60,855 nt of DNA from Muribaculaceae bacterium (GTDB taxonomy: Bacteria > Bacteroidota > Bacteroidia > Bacteroidales > Muribaculaceae): NCBI GenBank assembly GCA_029061925.1, contig JAIDRE010000034.1, positions 1-60,855 on the forward strand. The letters are read 5' to 3'. The translations under genes and the position numbers were made by a program. Shown piece by piece: positions 45,503-54,136 of this stretch. Under the pieces are notes generated by a model. That model was not told the origin of the DNA. It searched no databases and saw only the letters and a list, made by a program, of their open reading frames with translations. Each line of letters opens with the position of its first letter. The first letter of the stretch is position 1.

Positions 45503-46885
45503 TTAATTGTTATTATATTCTTGAGTATTTTCAATATAATCAAGGTCGGCAATCTTTATATCGTTGTAATCAGCATATAAATTAGAACTTATGCGACCGA
45601 TCAATTCTGACACATCTTTAAAGTTTTCGTCGAAGTTTTTAATAAAATCTTCATCGCCATATCCTCTCAATTTCTGCAGCATATAACCCACAGTCAAATT
45701 TTGAAGATCTACTGCCGGCACATAGCCAACCTGGTGGGTCTTGTCTTCGACTTCAACCTTAAGCGCCAGTTCGCAACAGCGAAGTTCTTCAATTATCTGT
45801 GTTACAAGTTTGATTGGAATACCATACGAGCGTGCAAAATCACCGGCATCGGGCGGAGTCTTGTGTTCTTTATAACGTTTACAGATAACGACCATCACCG
45901 CGAGCAGAATTTTACGGCGATAGTCAAACGATATGTTTGAGATTTCCTTTTTATATGAATATAAGACAAAATTTTCTGATGAAAAACAAAGCACGGCACC
46001 GGCAAGCGTAATCATCCAAACCAACTGCATCCATAACATGAGCAAGGGTAAAAACGCAAAGCTACCATAAATTGCATTGTATTTTGATACATAAATCTGA
46101 CCCGAGACAAACAGCCATTGAAGAATCGTAAATGCCGTACCCGATAAAACTCCGGCAAGAAATGCCTTAGAAAATTTTACTCTGGCATTAGGCAACAGTT
46201 TGTAAACCCCGGCAAAGAACAGCCAAATCAATACCATACTGACCGAATCGACCAATGTTGAGATGAGTGGCGACATAGTGTCAATCGGAAGAACGACCTG
46301 CAACGCCGACGACATCAATACGTTGATACCGGTCGAGCAAATCATCAAAATAGGGAGTACAAATATAATCGCCAGATAATCGGTCAGCTGACGCCAGATA
46401 GAGCGACCCGACACATTCCATATTTTATTAAACGCTGCTTCGGCCGAGCTGACAAGCGAAAATAAAGTCCAAAGCAAAAAGAGGATACCAACTCCAATAA
46501 ATATGCCTCCAGATGCTTCACTTAAATAAGAATCGACAAAACCGAAGCCACGCTGTAATGCCTCACGTTGAGCAGGGAAATAATCGATTAACGTTGCTGT
46601 CAACAAGTTATCAAAACCAAAGCCACGGCCAATTGCCAATATTAATGCCAACGCCGGGACAATCGCCAAAAGAGTGCGAAACGTCATTGCACAGGCAGTC
46701 GATTGAATATCCTTATCTAAAAAAGACTCAACCGACATATTAAGTGTCTTAACCAGTTTTTGTTTAAATCCGTTTTTATCATCGCTCCACACTCCGGTGA
46801 CACAATATTCATATTGTTCACTAAACCATCCGATCAGACGGCTTAGCCAAGTGGAGCGTTGCTCTTTCGATTCTTTTTGATTCAT
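45503..46885 (-). CDS. YihY/BrkB family inner-membrane protein
   Basis: Multi-pass inner-membrane protein of 460 residues, with about six helices (about 60-320) and the family pattern [29 protein letters not shown] and [19 protein letters not shown] [19 protein letters not shown]. The older RNase BN label is wrong for this family. The last 140 residues form a soluble cytoplasmic domain with a winged-helix-like region ([17 protein letters not shown]). Function unknown. It leads the brkB-ridA operon. Confidence 0.9.
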   Translation of the reverse strand: MNQKESKEQRSTWLSRLIGWFSEQYEYCVTGVWSDDKNGFKQKLVKTLNMSVESFLDKDIQSTACAMTFRTLLAIVPALALILAIGRGFGFDNLLTATLIDYFPAQREALQRGFGFVDSYLSEASGGIFIGVGILFLLWTLFSLVSSAEAAFNKIWNVSGRSIWRQLTDYLAIIFVLPILMICSTGINVLMSSALQVVLPIDTMSPLISTLVDSVSMVLIWLFFAGVYKLLPNARVKFSKAFLAGVLSGTAFTILQWLFVSGQIYVSKYNAIYGSFAFLPLLMLWMQLVWMITLAGAVLCFSSENFVLYSYKKEISNISFDYRRKILLAVMVVICKRYKEHKTPPDAGDFARSYGIPIKLVTQIIEELRCCELALKVEVEDKTHQVGYVPAVDLQNLTVGYMLQKLRGYGDEDFIKNFDENFKDVSELIGRISSNLYADYNDIKIADLDYIENTQEYNNN

Positions 46886-46925
46886 AAAAACAAAATTTGA
46901 AACGTGGTTCTGACTTTTACCGTCA

Positions 46926-46956
46926 CAAAGTTACAACTAAATTTTGGTTTAACAAA
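46926..46956 (-). promoter_or_regulatory. Predicted brkB promoter
   Basis: TAACTTTG (46926-46933) with TTTG (46953-46956) 19 nt away on the minus strand. Leader about 35 nt. Confidence 0.75.
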
Positions 46957-46969
46957 GAGTGGGGAAGCA

Positions 46970-47473
46970 CTAAAAAATTTGCTCTCTATATTGTCGATAT
47001 AGAATATGCTGAGTGTTGCCGGGTCGATCGGGGAACATTCGTTTAGGAGCTTCTTCCATAGTCACCCAATTTGCGTTATCAACTTCTGAGGATAATGTAA
47101 AGTCGGCTTTCTTAACATATCCAATAAATGCGTGCATAAGCTGTTCACGCTTATCAAACCAATGAGTTCCGGCATATTCAAGTTTGTCTATTTCAAGCCC
47201 AAGTTCTTCCTTTACTTCTCTGACAGCCGCCTGTTCGGCAGTTTCACCGGGAGTCATGAAACCGGCAACAAAAGTTTCAAAGTCATCTGAGATATAAGAC
47301 TGGTGGAGCATAGCTATTTCATGATATTCATTTACTACCATAACTATTACGCAGCTTGCAAAAGTATCAAACCAATACTTTTGACATTCATTGCAATATG
47401 GAACCAAGCCATCATCTCCGGCTTGTTTATCAATCAACTTTAAGCCACACTCGGGGCAATACTTATAGTGCAT
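46970..47473 (-). CDS. Nudix hydrolase with N-terminal zinc ribbon
   Basis: 167 residues. An N-terminal zinc ribbon (CPECG and CNEC, residues 6-31) precedes a Nudix domain with a complete box, G-x5-E-x7-REV-x-EEL-G, at about 91-113. The arrangement resembles NudC NAD-cap/NADH pyrophosphatase, but the N-terminal domain of NudC is absent and the SQPWPFPxS motif that marks NADH specificity is not seen. The substrate is therefore open. It follows yjbQ by 4 bases. Confidence 0.87.
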   Translation of the reverse strand: MHYKYCPECGLKLIDKQAGDDGLVPYCNECQKYWFDTFASCVIVMVVNEYHEIAMLHQSYISDDFETFVAGFMTPGETAEQAAVREVKEELGLEIDKLEYAGTHWFDKREQLMHAFIGYVKKADFTLSSEVDNANWVTMEEAPKRMFPDRPGNTQHILYRQYREQIF

Positions 47474-47477
47474 AAAA

Positions 47478-47888
47478 TTAAGAATATATAGTTAAAACTA
47501 TTGAGCGTTCTCCACCATAATCACGGAACTCACAGAGATAGATACCTTGCCATGTTCCCATATTAAGACGATGATTTGTGATGGGGATAGTGAGCGACAC
47601 ACCCATTAGAGAAGATTTTGCATGTGCCGGCATATCATCATCGCCCTCCATTGTATGCTCATAATAAGGCTGACGTTCCGGTACCAGATGGTCAAGAATA
47701 TTATCGAGGTCGGTTCTTACGTCAGGGTCTGCATTTTCGTTTATAGTCAAACCACACGACGTATGTTTCATAAAGACATTAAGTAATCCAGCCTCGGGCA
47801 ACGGAGGTAAATGATTCATAACCTCTCCGGTTATCAAATGATAGCCACGCCTTTTGGCAGTAAGACAAAATTCAATCTGTTTTATCAT
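47478..47888 (-). CDS. YjbQ family protein
   Basis: About 136 residues from the ATG at 47888; the longer frame begins with a TTG inside the promoter box. Signature motifs HTSCGLTINENADPDVRTDL and the C-terminal GTWQGIYLCEFRD place it in the UPF0047/YjbQ family, whose members show weak thiamine phosphate synthase activity. It probably shares a transcript with the Nudix gene. Confidence 0.92.
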   Translation of the reverse strand: MIKQIEFCLTAKRRGYHLITGEVMNHLPPLPEAGLLNVFMKHTSCGLTINENADPDVRTDLDNILDHLVPERQPYYEHTMEGDDDMPAHAKSSLMGVSLTIPITNHRLNMGTWQGIYLCEFRDYGGERSIVLTIYS

Positions 47889-47909
47889 ATTTTCAATACT
47901 AAATAATGG

Positions 47910-47917
47910 CAAATTTA
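47910..47917 (-). promoter_or_regulatory. Possible yjbQ -7 box
   Basis: TAAATTTG on the minus strand 22 bases before the ATG. It overlaps the TTG that a longer start would need. Confidence 0.5.
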
Positions 47918-47930
47918 CAATTTTTTGCCG

Positions 47931-47953
47931 TTATTTAGTCGGTAGATTAGATA
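47931..47953. repeat. Intergenic 23-base motif, copy 1
   Basis: Matches 59150-59172 at 21 of 23 positions, including 15 identical bases (TTATTTAGTCGGTAG). Both copies lie upstream of strong plus-strand promoters. Confidence 0.6.
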
Positions 47954-48001
47954 AATTTTAGCTCGATTGATTAATCAACTACATCTTTAATTTAAATTAT
48001 T

Positions 48002-48033
48002 TTTGATTAATGTAAAAATCTTTCGTAACTTTG
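48002..48033 (+). promoter_or_regulatory. Predicted promoter of the tricorn-like protease
   Basis: TTTG (48002-48005) and TAACTTTG (48026-48033), 20 nt apart, a full consensus match. Leader about 55 nt. Confidence 0.82.
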
Positions 48034-48092
48034 AACGCAAATACTATTTTGTAAATAATTTTATAAACCAATCACCATAAAAACCCTATTTT

Positions 48093-51000
48093 ATGAAGAA
48101 AACAATGTTCTGTTGCATGGTGGCATTGTCAGCTTTTGCTGCCGGCGCAACAACTCCGTTGTGGATGCGTGATATCCGTATCTCGCCCGACGGTTCTAAA
48201 ATTGCCTTCACATACAAAGGCGATATCTATACCGTTCCGACCTCAGGTGGCACAGCTACACGCTTGACTACCCTCCCCTCTTACGAGCAGGAACCGGTTT
48301 GGTCACCTGACAGCAAATCAATCGCATTTGCGAGCGACCGCAATGGCAGCCATGACGTTTTCATTATGCCTGCAACCGGCGGTACTGCAACTCGTCTGAC
48401 TTTCAACTCTTCTTCTGAAATTCCCCAGGCGTTCACTCCCGACGGCAAAAACGTACTCTACTCAGGTCACATCCAGGACCCCGCCTCTTCAATCCAGTTC
48501 CCCGCAGCCCGCATGACCGAACTTTATTCTGTTCCCGTTACCGGCGGTAAAAGCACTCTCGACAATGCAGCCGTAATTCTTCTTCCCTCTTTCAGCCCCG
48601 ACGGCTCATGGATGGTTTATGAAGATTACAAAGGAATGGAAGATGTTTGGCGTAAGCACCACACCTCATCAGCCACCCACGACATCTGGCGCTACGACTC
48701 AAAAACCAAGAAATATGATAAAATCATCAGCCACGCCGGCGAAGACCGCAACCCTGTTGTTTCGCCCGACGGCAAGACTATCACTTTCTTGAGCGAACGT
48801 GACGGCAAGTCAATGAACATCTACACCGCTCCCGTTTCAAATCCGTCTGACATCAAACAGGTTACCGATTTCAAAACCCACCCTGTGCGATTCCTTTCTC
48901 AAGCCAAGAACGGAACTTACGCCTTTGGTTATGATGGAGAAATCTACACAATGGGAGCTGACAATAAACCAACCAAAGTTAATGTAAACATCACCATTGA
49001 CGAAACTCCCGACATCGAACGTATCGCTGTCCGCCCCTCAGGAAGCGCAGCTATATCACCCGACGGCAAACAAATCGCATTCACTTCACGAGGTAATGTA
49101 TTTGTCGCTTCAACTGACTACTCATCTCTGAAACAGATTACCGACACTCCCGAAGGCGAAAGCCACGTCAGCTGGTCGCCCGATGGCAAAACCCTTATCT
49201 ATGAGTCAGAACGCGACGGTCACTGGAACCTCTACACCGCAACCGTTCCCAATGCAACTGATCCCAACTTCTCTAACGCGACTGTTATTGAAGAAAAAGC
49301 TCTCTTCAACCCCAAAGACGGAATCGAACGCAACTACGCTCAATACTCGCCCGACGGCAAGAGCCTCGCTTTCATGCAGGATCGTACCAAAATCATGATT
49401 ATGGATCTTGCGACCAAGAAAGTACGCCAGCTCACCGACGGTTCAACCGTTACACGTCGAACAAGCGGTGTTTCTTTCGACTGGTCGCCCGACAGCAAGT
49501 GGATTCTCACAACTGTTGTTGACAACCACCACGATCCCTACTCTGACATCGCTATTATCAATGTAGCCGACGGCAAAATGATTAACCTTACCGAGTCTGG
49601 TTACACTTGTGGTGATCCTCGCTGGGCATTCGATGGCAATGCAATCACCTACACTACCGAACGCTACGGTATGCGCAGCCACGCATCCTGGGGTTCTCAA
49701 GACGACGTCATGATTGTATTCCTCAACCGCGAAGCCTTTGATAAATTTGAACTTAGCGAAGAAGATTATCAACTCATGAAAGAGGCTGAAAAAAACAGCA
49801 AGAAAGATTCTGCAGACTCATCCGATTCTAAAGACAAGAAAGCGGCTCCCGCTAAAAAAACAGCTGTAAAAGATATCGTAGTAGAACCCGAAGGTATCGC
49901 TCGCCGCACAGTTCGCCTGACTCCGTTCTCATCAGCTGTCGGTGACTACATCGTGACCAAAGACGGCGACAAACTCTACTACACAACCCGCGCTAATCCC
50001 GATGGCAAATATGACCTCTGGAGCATTGACTTGCGCAAAGGTACTCCCTCTCAGGTTAAGAAAGACATGGGTCGTAGCTTCATTGAAATGGACAAAGATG
50101 GCAAAATCTACTTCCTCGGTCAACGCTCTCAGCGCCTCGACCCAAAATCAGGCAAAACAACTCCTATCACAATGAACGGTACTCAGCTCATCAATCACGA
50201 TGCTGAACGCAACTATATGTTTGACTATGTAAAAGTTCAGGAAGGCAAACGTTTCTACAACACCAATATGCACGGCGTTGACTGGGAGAAGATGACCGAG
50301 TCTTACCGCAAGTTCATGCCCCACATCAACAATAACTATGATTTCGCTGAAATGCTCAGTGAGCTTCTTGGCGAACTTAACGTATCACACACCGGCGGTC
50401 GCTACTCACCCGAACGCAACCCCGCTGTTGAACCTACGGCTTCTCTCGGTTTACTTTTTGATATGGCATACAATGGCAAAGGTCTCAAGATTGACGAAGT
50501 TGTTGCCGGTGGTCCGTTTGACAAAGCCGCTTCCAAAGTGAAAGCAGGTTGCATCATCGAAAAGATAAACGATGTCGAACTCACACCGACAACCGATGAC
50601 AGCCAGCTTCTCAATGGTCTTGCCAACAAAAAAACTCTCATCTCAATCTATAACCCTGCCAACGGCGAACGTTGGGTTGAAACTGTTAAACCCATCACCG
50701 CGGCCAAGATGAATAACATCATGTATGACCGTTGGGTTGAGAGCCGTGCAGCCGAAGTTGACCGCCTCAGCAATGGTCGTCTCGGATATGTTCATATCAA
50801 ATCAATGGGTGACGATTCTTTCCGTCCGATGTACTCTGACGTTCTCGGTAAATACAACGACCGAGAAGGCATCGTAATTGACATCCGTCATAACGGTGGC
50901 GGTCGTCTCCACGAAGACCTCGAAGTATTCTTCAGCGGTAAAAAATATCTCACTCAGGTTGTTCGCGGTCAAGAAACCTGCGACATGCCCTCTCGCCGTT

Positions 51001-51347
51001 GGAACAAACCGAGCATCATGGTTCAGAGCGAAGCATGCTACTCAAATGCTCACGGCAGCCCATGGGTTTATAAAACTACAGGCATCGGTAAACTCGTCGG
51101 AGCTCCCGTTCCCGGAACAATGACATCAGTCAACTGGGTAACAATGCAAGACCCGACAATGGTGTTCGGTATCCCCGTTGTAGGTTACCTCACTGCTGAA
51201 GGTAACTACCTCGAAAACACTCAGCTCGAACCCGATGTTCTCGTTCTCCCCAACCCGGCTGACGTCAACGCCGGCGTTGACCAACAGCTCAAAACAGCCG
51301 TTGAAACTCTCCTCAAAGATATTGATGCTCAAAAGAAGAAAAAATAA
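48093..51347 (+). CDS. Tricorn-like S41 peptidase
   Basis: Large exported protease, probably periplasmic, cutting peptides. 1084 residues: signal peptide (1-18); an N-terminal beta-propeller half with repeated SPDG blocks (for example RISPDGSKIAF, WSPDSKSIAF, SPDGKTITF) and a second propeller to about 690; a Lys/Asp/Ser-rich linker at about 565-590; a PDZ domain (LGLLFDMAYNGKGLKI, residues about 785-870); and an S41 protease domain with GRLGYVHIKSMGDDSF, IRHNGGGRLHED and the likely nucleophile in EACYSNAHG. This is the tricorn order. It has a strong promoter and terminator and is alone. Confidence 0.93.
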   Translation: MKKTMFCCMVALSAFAAGATTPLWMRDIRISPDGSKIAFTYKGDIYTVPTSGGTATRLTTLPSYEQEPVWSPDSKSIAFASDRNGSHDVFIMPATGGTATRLTFNSSSEIPQAFTPDGKNVLYSGHIQDPASSIQFPAARMTELYSVPVTGGKSTLDNAAVILLPSFSPDGSWMVYEDYKGMEDVWRKHHTSSATHDIWRYDSKTKKYDKIISHAGEDRNPVVSPDGKTITFLSERDGKSMNIYTAPVSNPSDIKQVTDFKTHPVRFLSQAKNGTYAFGYDGEIYTMGADNKPTKVNVNITIDETPDIERIAVRPSGSAAISPDGKQIAFTSRGNVFVASTDYSSLKQITDTPEGESHVSWSPDGKTLIYESERDGHWNLYTATVPNATDPNFSNATVIEEKALFNPKDGIERNYAQYSPDGKSLAFMQDRTKIMIMDLATKKVRQLTDGSTVTRRTSGVSFDWSPDSKWILTTVVDNHHDPYSDIAIINVADGKMINLTESGYTCGDPRWAFDGNAITYTTERYGMRSHASWGSQDDVMIVFLNREAFDKFELSEEDYQLMKEAEKNSKKDSADSSDSKDKKAAPAKKTAVKDIVVEPEGIARRTVRLTPFSSAVGDYIVTKDGDKLYYTTRANPDGKYDLWSIDLRKGTPSQVKKDMGRSFIEMDKDGKIYFLGQRSQRLDPKSGKTTPITMNGTQLINHDAERNYMFDYVKVQEGKRFYNTNMHGVDWEKMTESYRKFMPHINNNYDFAEMLSELLGELNVSHTGGRYSPERNPAVEPTASLGLLFDMAYNGKGLKIDEVVAGGPFDKAASKVKAGCIIEKINDVELTPTTDDSQLLNGLANKKTLISIYNPANGERWVETVKPITAAKMNNIMYDRWVESRAAEVDRLSNGRLGYVHIKSMGDDSFRPMYSDVLGKYNDREGIVIDIRHNGGGRLHEDLEVFFSGKKYLTQVVRGQETCDMPSRRWNKPSIMVQSEACYSNAHGSPWVYKTTGIGKLVGAPVPGTMTSVNWVTMQDPTMVFGIPVVGYLTAEGNYLENTQLEPDVLVLPNPADVNAGVDQQLKTAVETLLKDIDAQKKKK

Positions 51348-51368
51348 GCGACAATAGCTTAACATTAT

Positions 51369-51407
51369 AAGGGAGGCGGTCAACCAAATTGGTTAACCGC
51401 CTCCCTT
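51369..51407. terminator. Bidirectional terminator after the protease gene
   Basis: 12-bp G/C-rich stem (51369-51380 with 51396-51407) extended by an inner paired block, with T-run on the plus side, between convergent genes. Confidence 0.9.
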
Positions 51408-51429
51408 ATTTTTTACCTGTCAAATTTAG

Positions 51430-51750
51430 TTATCCTCTTCTGACCGCAGGCATCACGATTGAGAATAGCAAGAATACATATCCGAGCGTTATACTACATA
51501 ATAAAATGTAGTCGCTTGCCTGTATCACCGGACTGGTATAAAGACCGGTTAATTGCCATACCAACAAGACCGTCAAAACTATAAACGACAATATAAAACT
51601 GGCAATTTCCCATCCCGAGAATAATCGGCGACGACGTTCGGGGAGTCGATTCATTGTTTTGCGTACAAACCATTCATCTTTACGCTCTGCCGGCAGGTTT
51701 TCTTTTAAAAAGTCGGCAATCTTTTTATCGGTTAACTTATTGTTATTCAT
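51430..51750 (-). CDS. Small two-helix membrane protein next to a sigma factor
   Basis: 106 residues: a charged N-terminal segment (KKIADFLKENLP, then FVRKTMNRLPERRRRLF), followed by two membrane helices (about 46-68 and 78-100). The N-terminal pattern resembles the small DUF5056-type proteins that accompany sigma factors in Bacteroidales (recognition is tentative). It lies 12 bases after the ECF sigma gene, so an anti-sigma role is a reasonable inference. No zinc-binding HxxxCxxC motif is present. Confidence 0.7.
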   Translation of the reverse strand: MNNNKLTDKKIADFLKENLPAERKDEWFVRKTMNRLPERRRRLFSGWEIASFILSFIVLTVLLVWQLTGLYTSPVIQASDYILLCSITLGYVFLLFSIVMPAVRRG

Positions 51751-51762
51751 AATTATTATCTT

Positions 51763-52290
51763 TTATCGGTTCATCACATCTGCCATCTTTGCACGGGCGC
51801 GTGACAGATAGCTTTTCACTGTACCTTCAGGACAGCCGAGAATTTCAGCCACCTTCTTTACCGGCATATCTTCAATATAAAACAAAAGAACTATTGATTT
51901 TTCAGTATCGTTCAACGATGCCATACAATATTCCAGATCGATTTTTGCATCACTTGATGTCCCCGACTCTATATGCACTTCGGGAACGACCTCATCATCG
52001 ACTGAGACTTCTTGATTACGACGCTTCCAATCGACAAACTCGTTGTAAGCGATGCGATAGAGCCACGTTTTGAATTTAGATATACCCTTGAAAGCCCTGA
52101 TTGAAAGATATGCTTTCAAGAATGTATCCTGCGACAAATCGTCGGTCAAAGCCGCATCATTGCCAGTGAGATTGAGAAGGAAACGACGAAGTCCCCCCTC
52201 ATACTCGACAACAAGCCTGCCAAATGCATCGCGGTCATCAGCCGCGACACATCTGGCAATCAGCTTTAACTCTTCAAAACGTGACAACAT
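51763..52290 (-). CDS. ECF-type RNA polymerase sigma factor
   Basis: Directs RNA polymerase to a small regulon. 175 residues: region 2 (LTDDLSQDTFLKAYLSIRAF, with the -10 binding DWKRR after YRIAYNEFV) and region 4 helix-turn-helix (MPVKKVAEILGCPEGTVKSYLSRAR). A short acidic linker joins them. It is transcribed with the small membrane protein after it and, probably, the DUF6249-like gene before it. Confidence 0.93.
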   Translation of the reverse strand: MLSRFEELKLIARCVAADDRDAFGRLVVEYEGGLRRFLLNLTGNDAALTDDLSQDTFLKAYLSIRAFKGISKFKTWLYRIAYNEFVDWKRRNQEVSVDDEVVPEVHIESGTSSDAKIDLEYCMASLNDTEKSIVLLFYIEDMPVKKVAEILGCPEGTVKSYLSRARAKMADVMNR

Positions 52291-52320
52291 CGTCGTGTTT
52301 GAGCAATAGGTAAAAAGAGC

Positions 52321-53145
52321 TTACTTTTTGAGAGACAACAACTGTCCGATACCAATCAACAGGGGAATTACGCCCAACACAGCTAACGCCGGAGCCGCCC
52401 ATACGCTGAAGACCAGAATCACACCGATTCCGATGGCGATATTTCTTTTACCTTTTTCAAAGTTTTGTGTTCTTTTATAAACCGGAGGAATTGGTTGAGA
52501 TGTTGTTGATGATGTTCCTGTTAATGTCGATGCCGAATTTTCTATTTTACATTCAGGACTTGTTGCTCCCGGTTCGGGTTTAGGCGTGTTGTCATATATC
52601 ATATCCATCATCCAACCTTTGTAAAACATACCACTATAAAACGACTCCGGGAGCTGATAATTATTTTCGATAGCCTTTGCTATGATTTCGTTACGTCCTT
52701 TTGCTCGGCGATAGAAAAAATATAATACCGCCAATATTGTCAAAAGAAGGAATAAGACGATGACAACGGTGATTACAACCCCCTGAAATGTCTGAATTCG
52801 GTCACGTTCCAAATAAAAGTAGTTTTTGTCGCTCGGCGATTTAACAGTAACGTTCAGTCCCTCAACCGTTACACTTATCGGGGCTGATTTATCCATTTTA
52901 CTGACCGTTGCACGGACAGTGTCACCGGTAGCATTAACCGAGATAATGGTGTCGTTTACCGCCGACGACAATTTTGACAACTTTTCGTGAATATTTTCAG
53001 CGATATTGTCAGAAAAACTCGATTTGATTTCCTCGATAATTTTTTCGGTGTTAGGAACCGGAGGCATTGATGGAGCCGGGACACACGATGCTAACAATGC
53101 CACAAAAGTGGCGATAATTGGTAGTAATAATTTCTTTTGTTTCAT
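52321..53145 (-). CDS. Lipobox membrane protein (DUF6249-like)
   Basis: 274 residues. N-terminal signal with lipobox LLASC (Cys21); a periplasmic domain with a coiled-coil-like start (EKIIEEIKSSF, 35-70); one transmembrane helix (about 122-145) followed by FFYRRAKGRNEIIAKAIENNYQLP, which resembles the Bacteroidota DUF6249 family seen next to sigma factors; a Ser/Thr/Pro-rich linker; and two more hydrophobic stretches at the C-terminus (about 233-268). The function is unknown. It lies 30 bases before the sigma-factor gene and could sense envelope state. Confidence 0.72.
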   Translation of the reverse strand: MKQKKLLLPIIATFVALLASCVPAPSMPPVPNTEKIIEEIKSSFSDNIAENIHEKLSKLSSAVNDTIISVNATGDTVRATVSKMDKSAPISVTVEGLNVTVKSPSDKNYFYLERDRIQTFQGVVITVVIVLFLLLTILAVLYFFYRRAKGRNEIIAKAIENNYQLPESFYSGMFYKGWMMDMIYDNTPKPEPGATSPECKIENSASTLTGTSSTTSQPIPPVYKRTQNFEKGKRNIAIGIGVILVFSVWAAPALAVLGVIPLLIGIGQLLSLKK

Positions 53146-53217
53146 ATTGATCTGTTTTTATATATTCGTTTTTTTGATTGTTCTGATTCTTTGACGTACA
53201 ACCGACGCCCGAGGTTG

Positions 53218-53225
53218 CAAAGATA
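53218..53225 (-). promoter_or_regulatory. Possible promoter of the sigma-factor operon
   Basis: TATCTTTG on the minus strand, about 70 nt before the DUF6249-like ATG. No clear TTG upstream, which would suit control by an alternative sigma factor or activator. Confidence 0.5.
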
Positions 53226-53271
53226 ATCAAAAAAGTTACATTTTAACAGTCTTTAAGACTGAAACAAAAAA

Positions 53272-53295
53272 ATGCCACACCTTTCGGTATGACAT
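53272..53295 (-). terminator. Terminator after the Spy-like gene
   Basis: 10-bp stem (53272-53281 with 53286-53295) closing a GAAA tetraloop on the minus strand, with a T-tract beyond. Two pairs are G-U. Confidence 0.85.
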
Positions 53296-53330
53296 TTTCA
53301 ATTTAAAACTTATTATGTAATAGCCTATTG

Positions 53331-53888
53331 TTATTTGCTTGAGGGCTGAACGGGACGACCGTTTCCGCCACGGTTGCCACGAGGCATATTTTGCATATCG
53401 TGACGTTTACCATCTTTCTTCATGTCGTGACGGTTGCCATCGTGACGTGCCATCATCTTGTGATGACTTTTGTGTACAGCCACATTTTCAAGGAATGAAA
53501 CATACTGTTCAGGGGTCAAGATTGCTTTTACCTTTGCAAGATATTCACGAGAGCGGTTGTCACGTTCCTGCATTTTTTGCTGACGCTGCTCTGCAGTCAT
53601 CTGTTCCTTTTTCTCAGGACGCTGACCTTCAACTCTATCCGATTTCTTTTCTGATTTAAGTGCGGCAAGTTTCTGAGTTTGAGCTTCAGTAAGATTCAAG
53701 CCTTCAAAGGGGTTGTATTGTGCTTTCCCGAAATCCTTTCTATCCTTGCAATCTTTTTTCCCTTCTTTTTTACAACATTCTTTGTTTTCACATTTCTTAT
53801 TTTCTACATTCTGGTTTTGAGCCATAGCCGAAAAACCGAGAACTGACAATACTGAAAGTGAGAGAGCTAAAATTGTTTTTTTCATCAT
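53331..53888 (-). CDS. Spy/CpxP-like periplasmic protein with Cys- and His-rich ends
   Basis: 185 residues with a signal peptide (1-23). The central helical part has the LTxxQ-type motifs of the Spy/CpxP family: NLTEAQTQKLAAL (about 69-81) and ILTPEQYVSF (about 128-137). Before it is a Lys-rich stretch with four cysteines in CENKECC and DCKD (33-47). After it is a tail with repeated HD/RHD (HKSHHKMM, RHDGNRHDM). These are plausible metal ligands. Spy relatives act as periplasmic chaperones or metal-stress sensors. It ends before its own terminator, upstream of the sigma-factor block on the same strand. Confidence 0.82.
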   Translation of the reverse strand: MMKKTILALSLSVLSVLGFSAMAQNQNVENKKCENKECCKKEGKKDCKDRKDFGKAQYNPFEGLNLTEAQTQKLAALKSEKKSDRVEGQRPEKKEQMTAEQRQQKMQERDNRSREYLAKVKAILTPEQYVSFLENVAVHKSHHKMMARHDGNRHDMKKDGKRHDMQNMPRGNRGGNGRPVQPSSK

Positions 53889-54014
53889 AATATACTTAAA
53901 TTTTAATTATTAGGTTGGTGTTACTTCTTAAAGGAGCCCTTTTAATCGGGTCACATTATAAAGACCCCCGAACTCAATTAAAGTTTATTTGGCGCCCCGA
54001 AATTTAACATATTT

Positions 54015-54030
54015 TGTTAACGCGTTAACA
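54015..54030. promoter_or_regulatory. 16-base perfect palindrome
   Basis: TGTTAACGCGTTAACA, in the 250-base gap upstream of the Spy-like gene. Could be an operator for a dimeric regulator; no factor is identified. Confidence 0.45.
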
Positions 54031-54084
54031 TTTGACAGAAGTAAACGAGGGAAAATGTAGGGGTGCAGTTCACCTTTGGAACAA

Positions 54085-54119
54085 AAACAGGACATCACCA
54101 TTATGGCAATGTCCTGTTT
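54085..54119 (-). terminator. Terminator after the LRR gene
   Basis: Perfect 11-bp stem (54085-54095 with 54109-54119) and T-rich run on the minus strand. Confidence 0.85.
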
Positions 54120-54136
54120 ACAATGTTTTACTAAGT

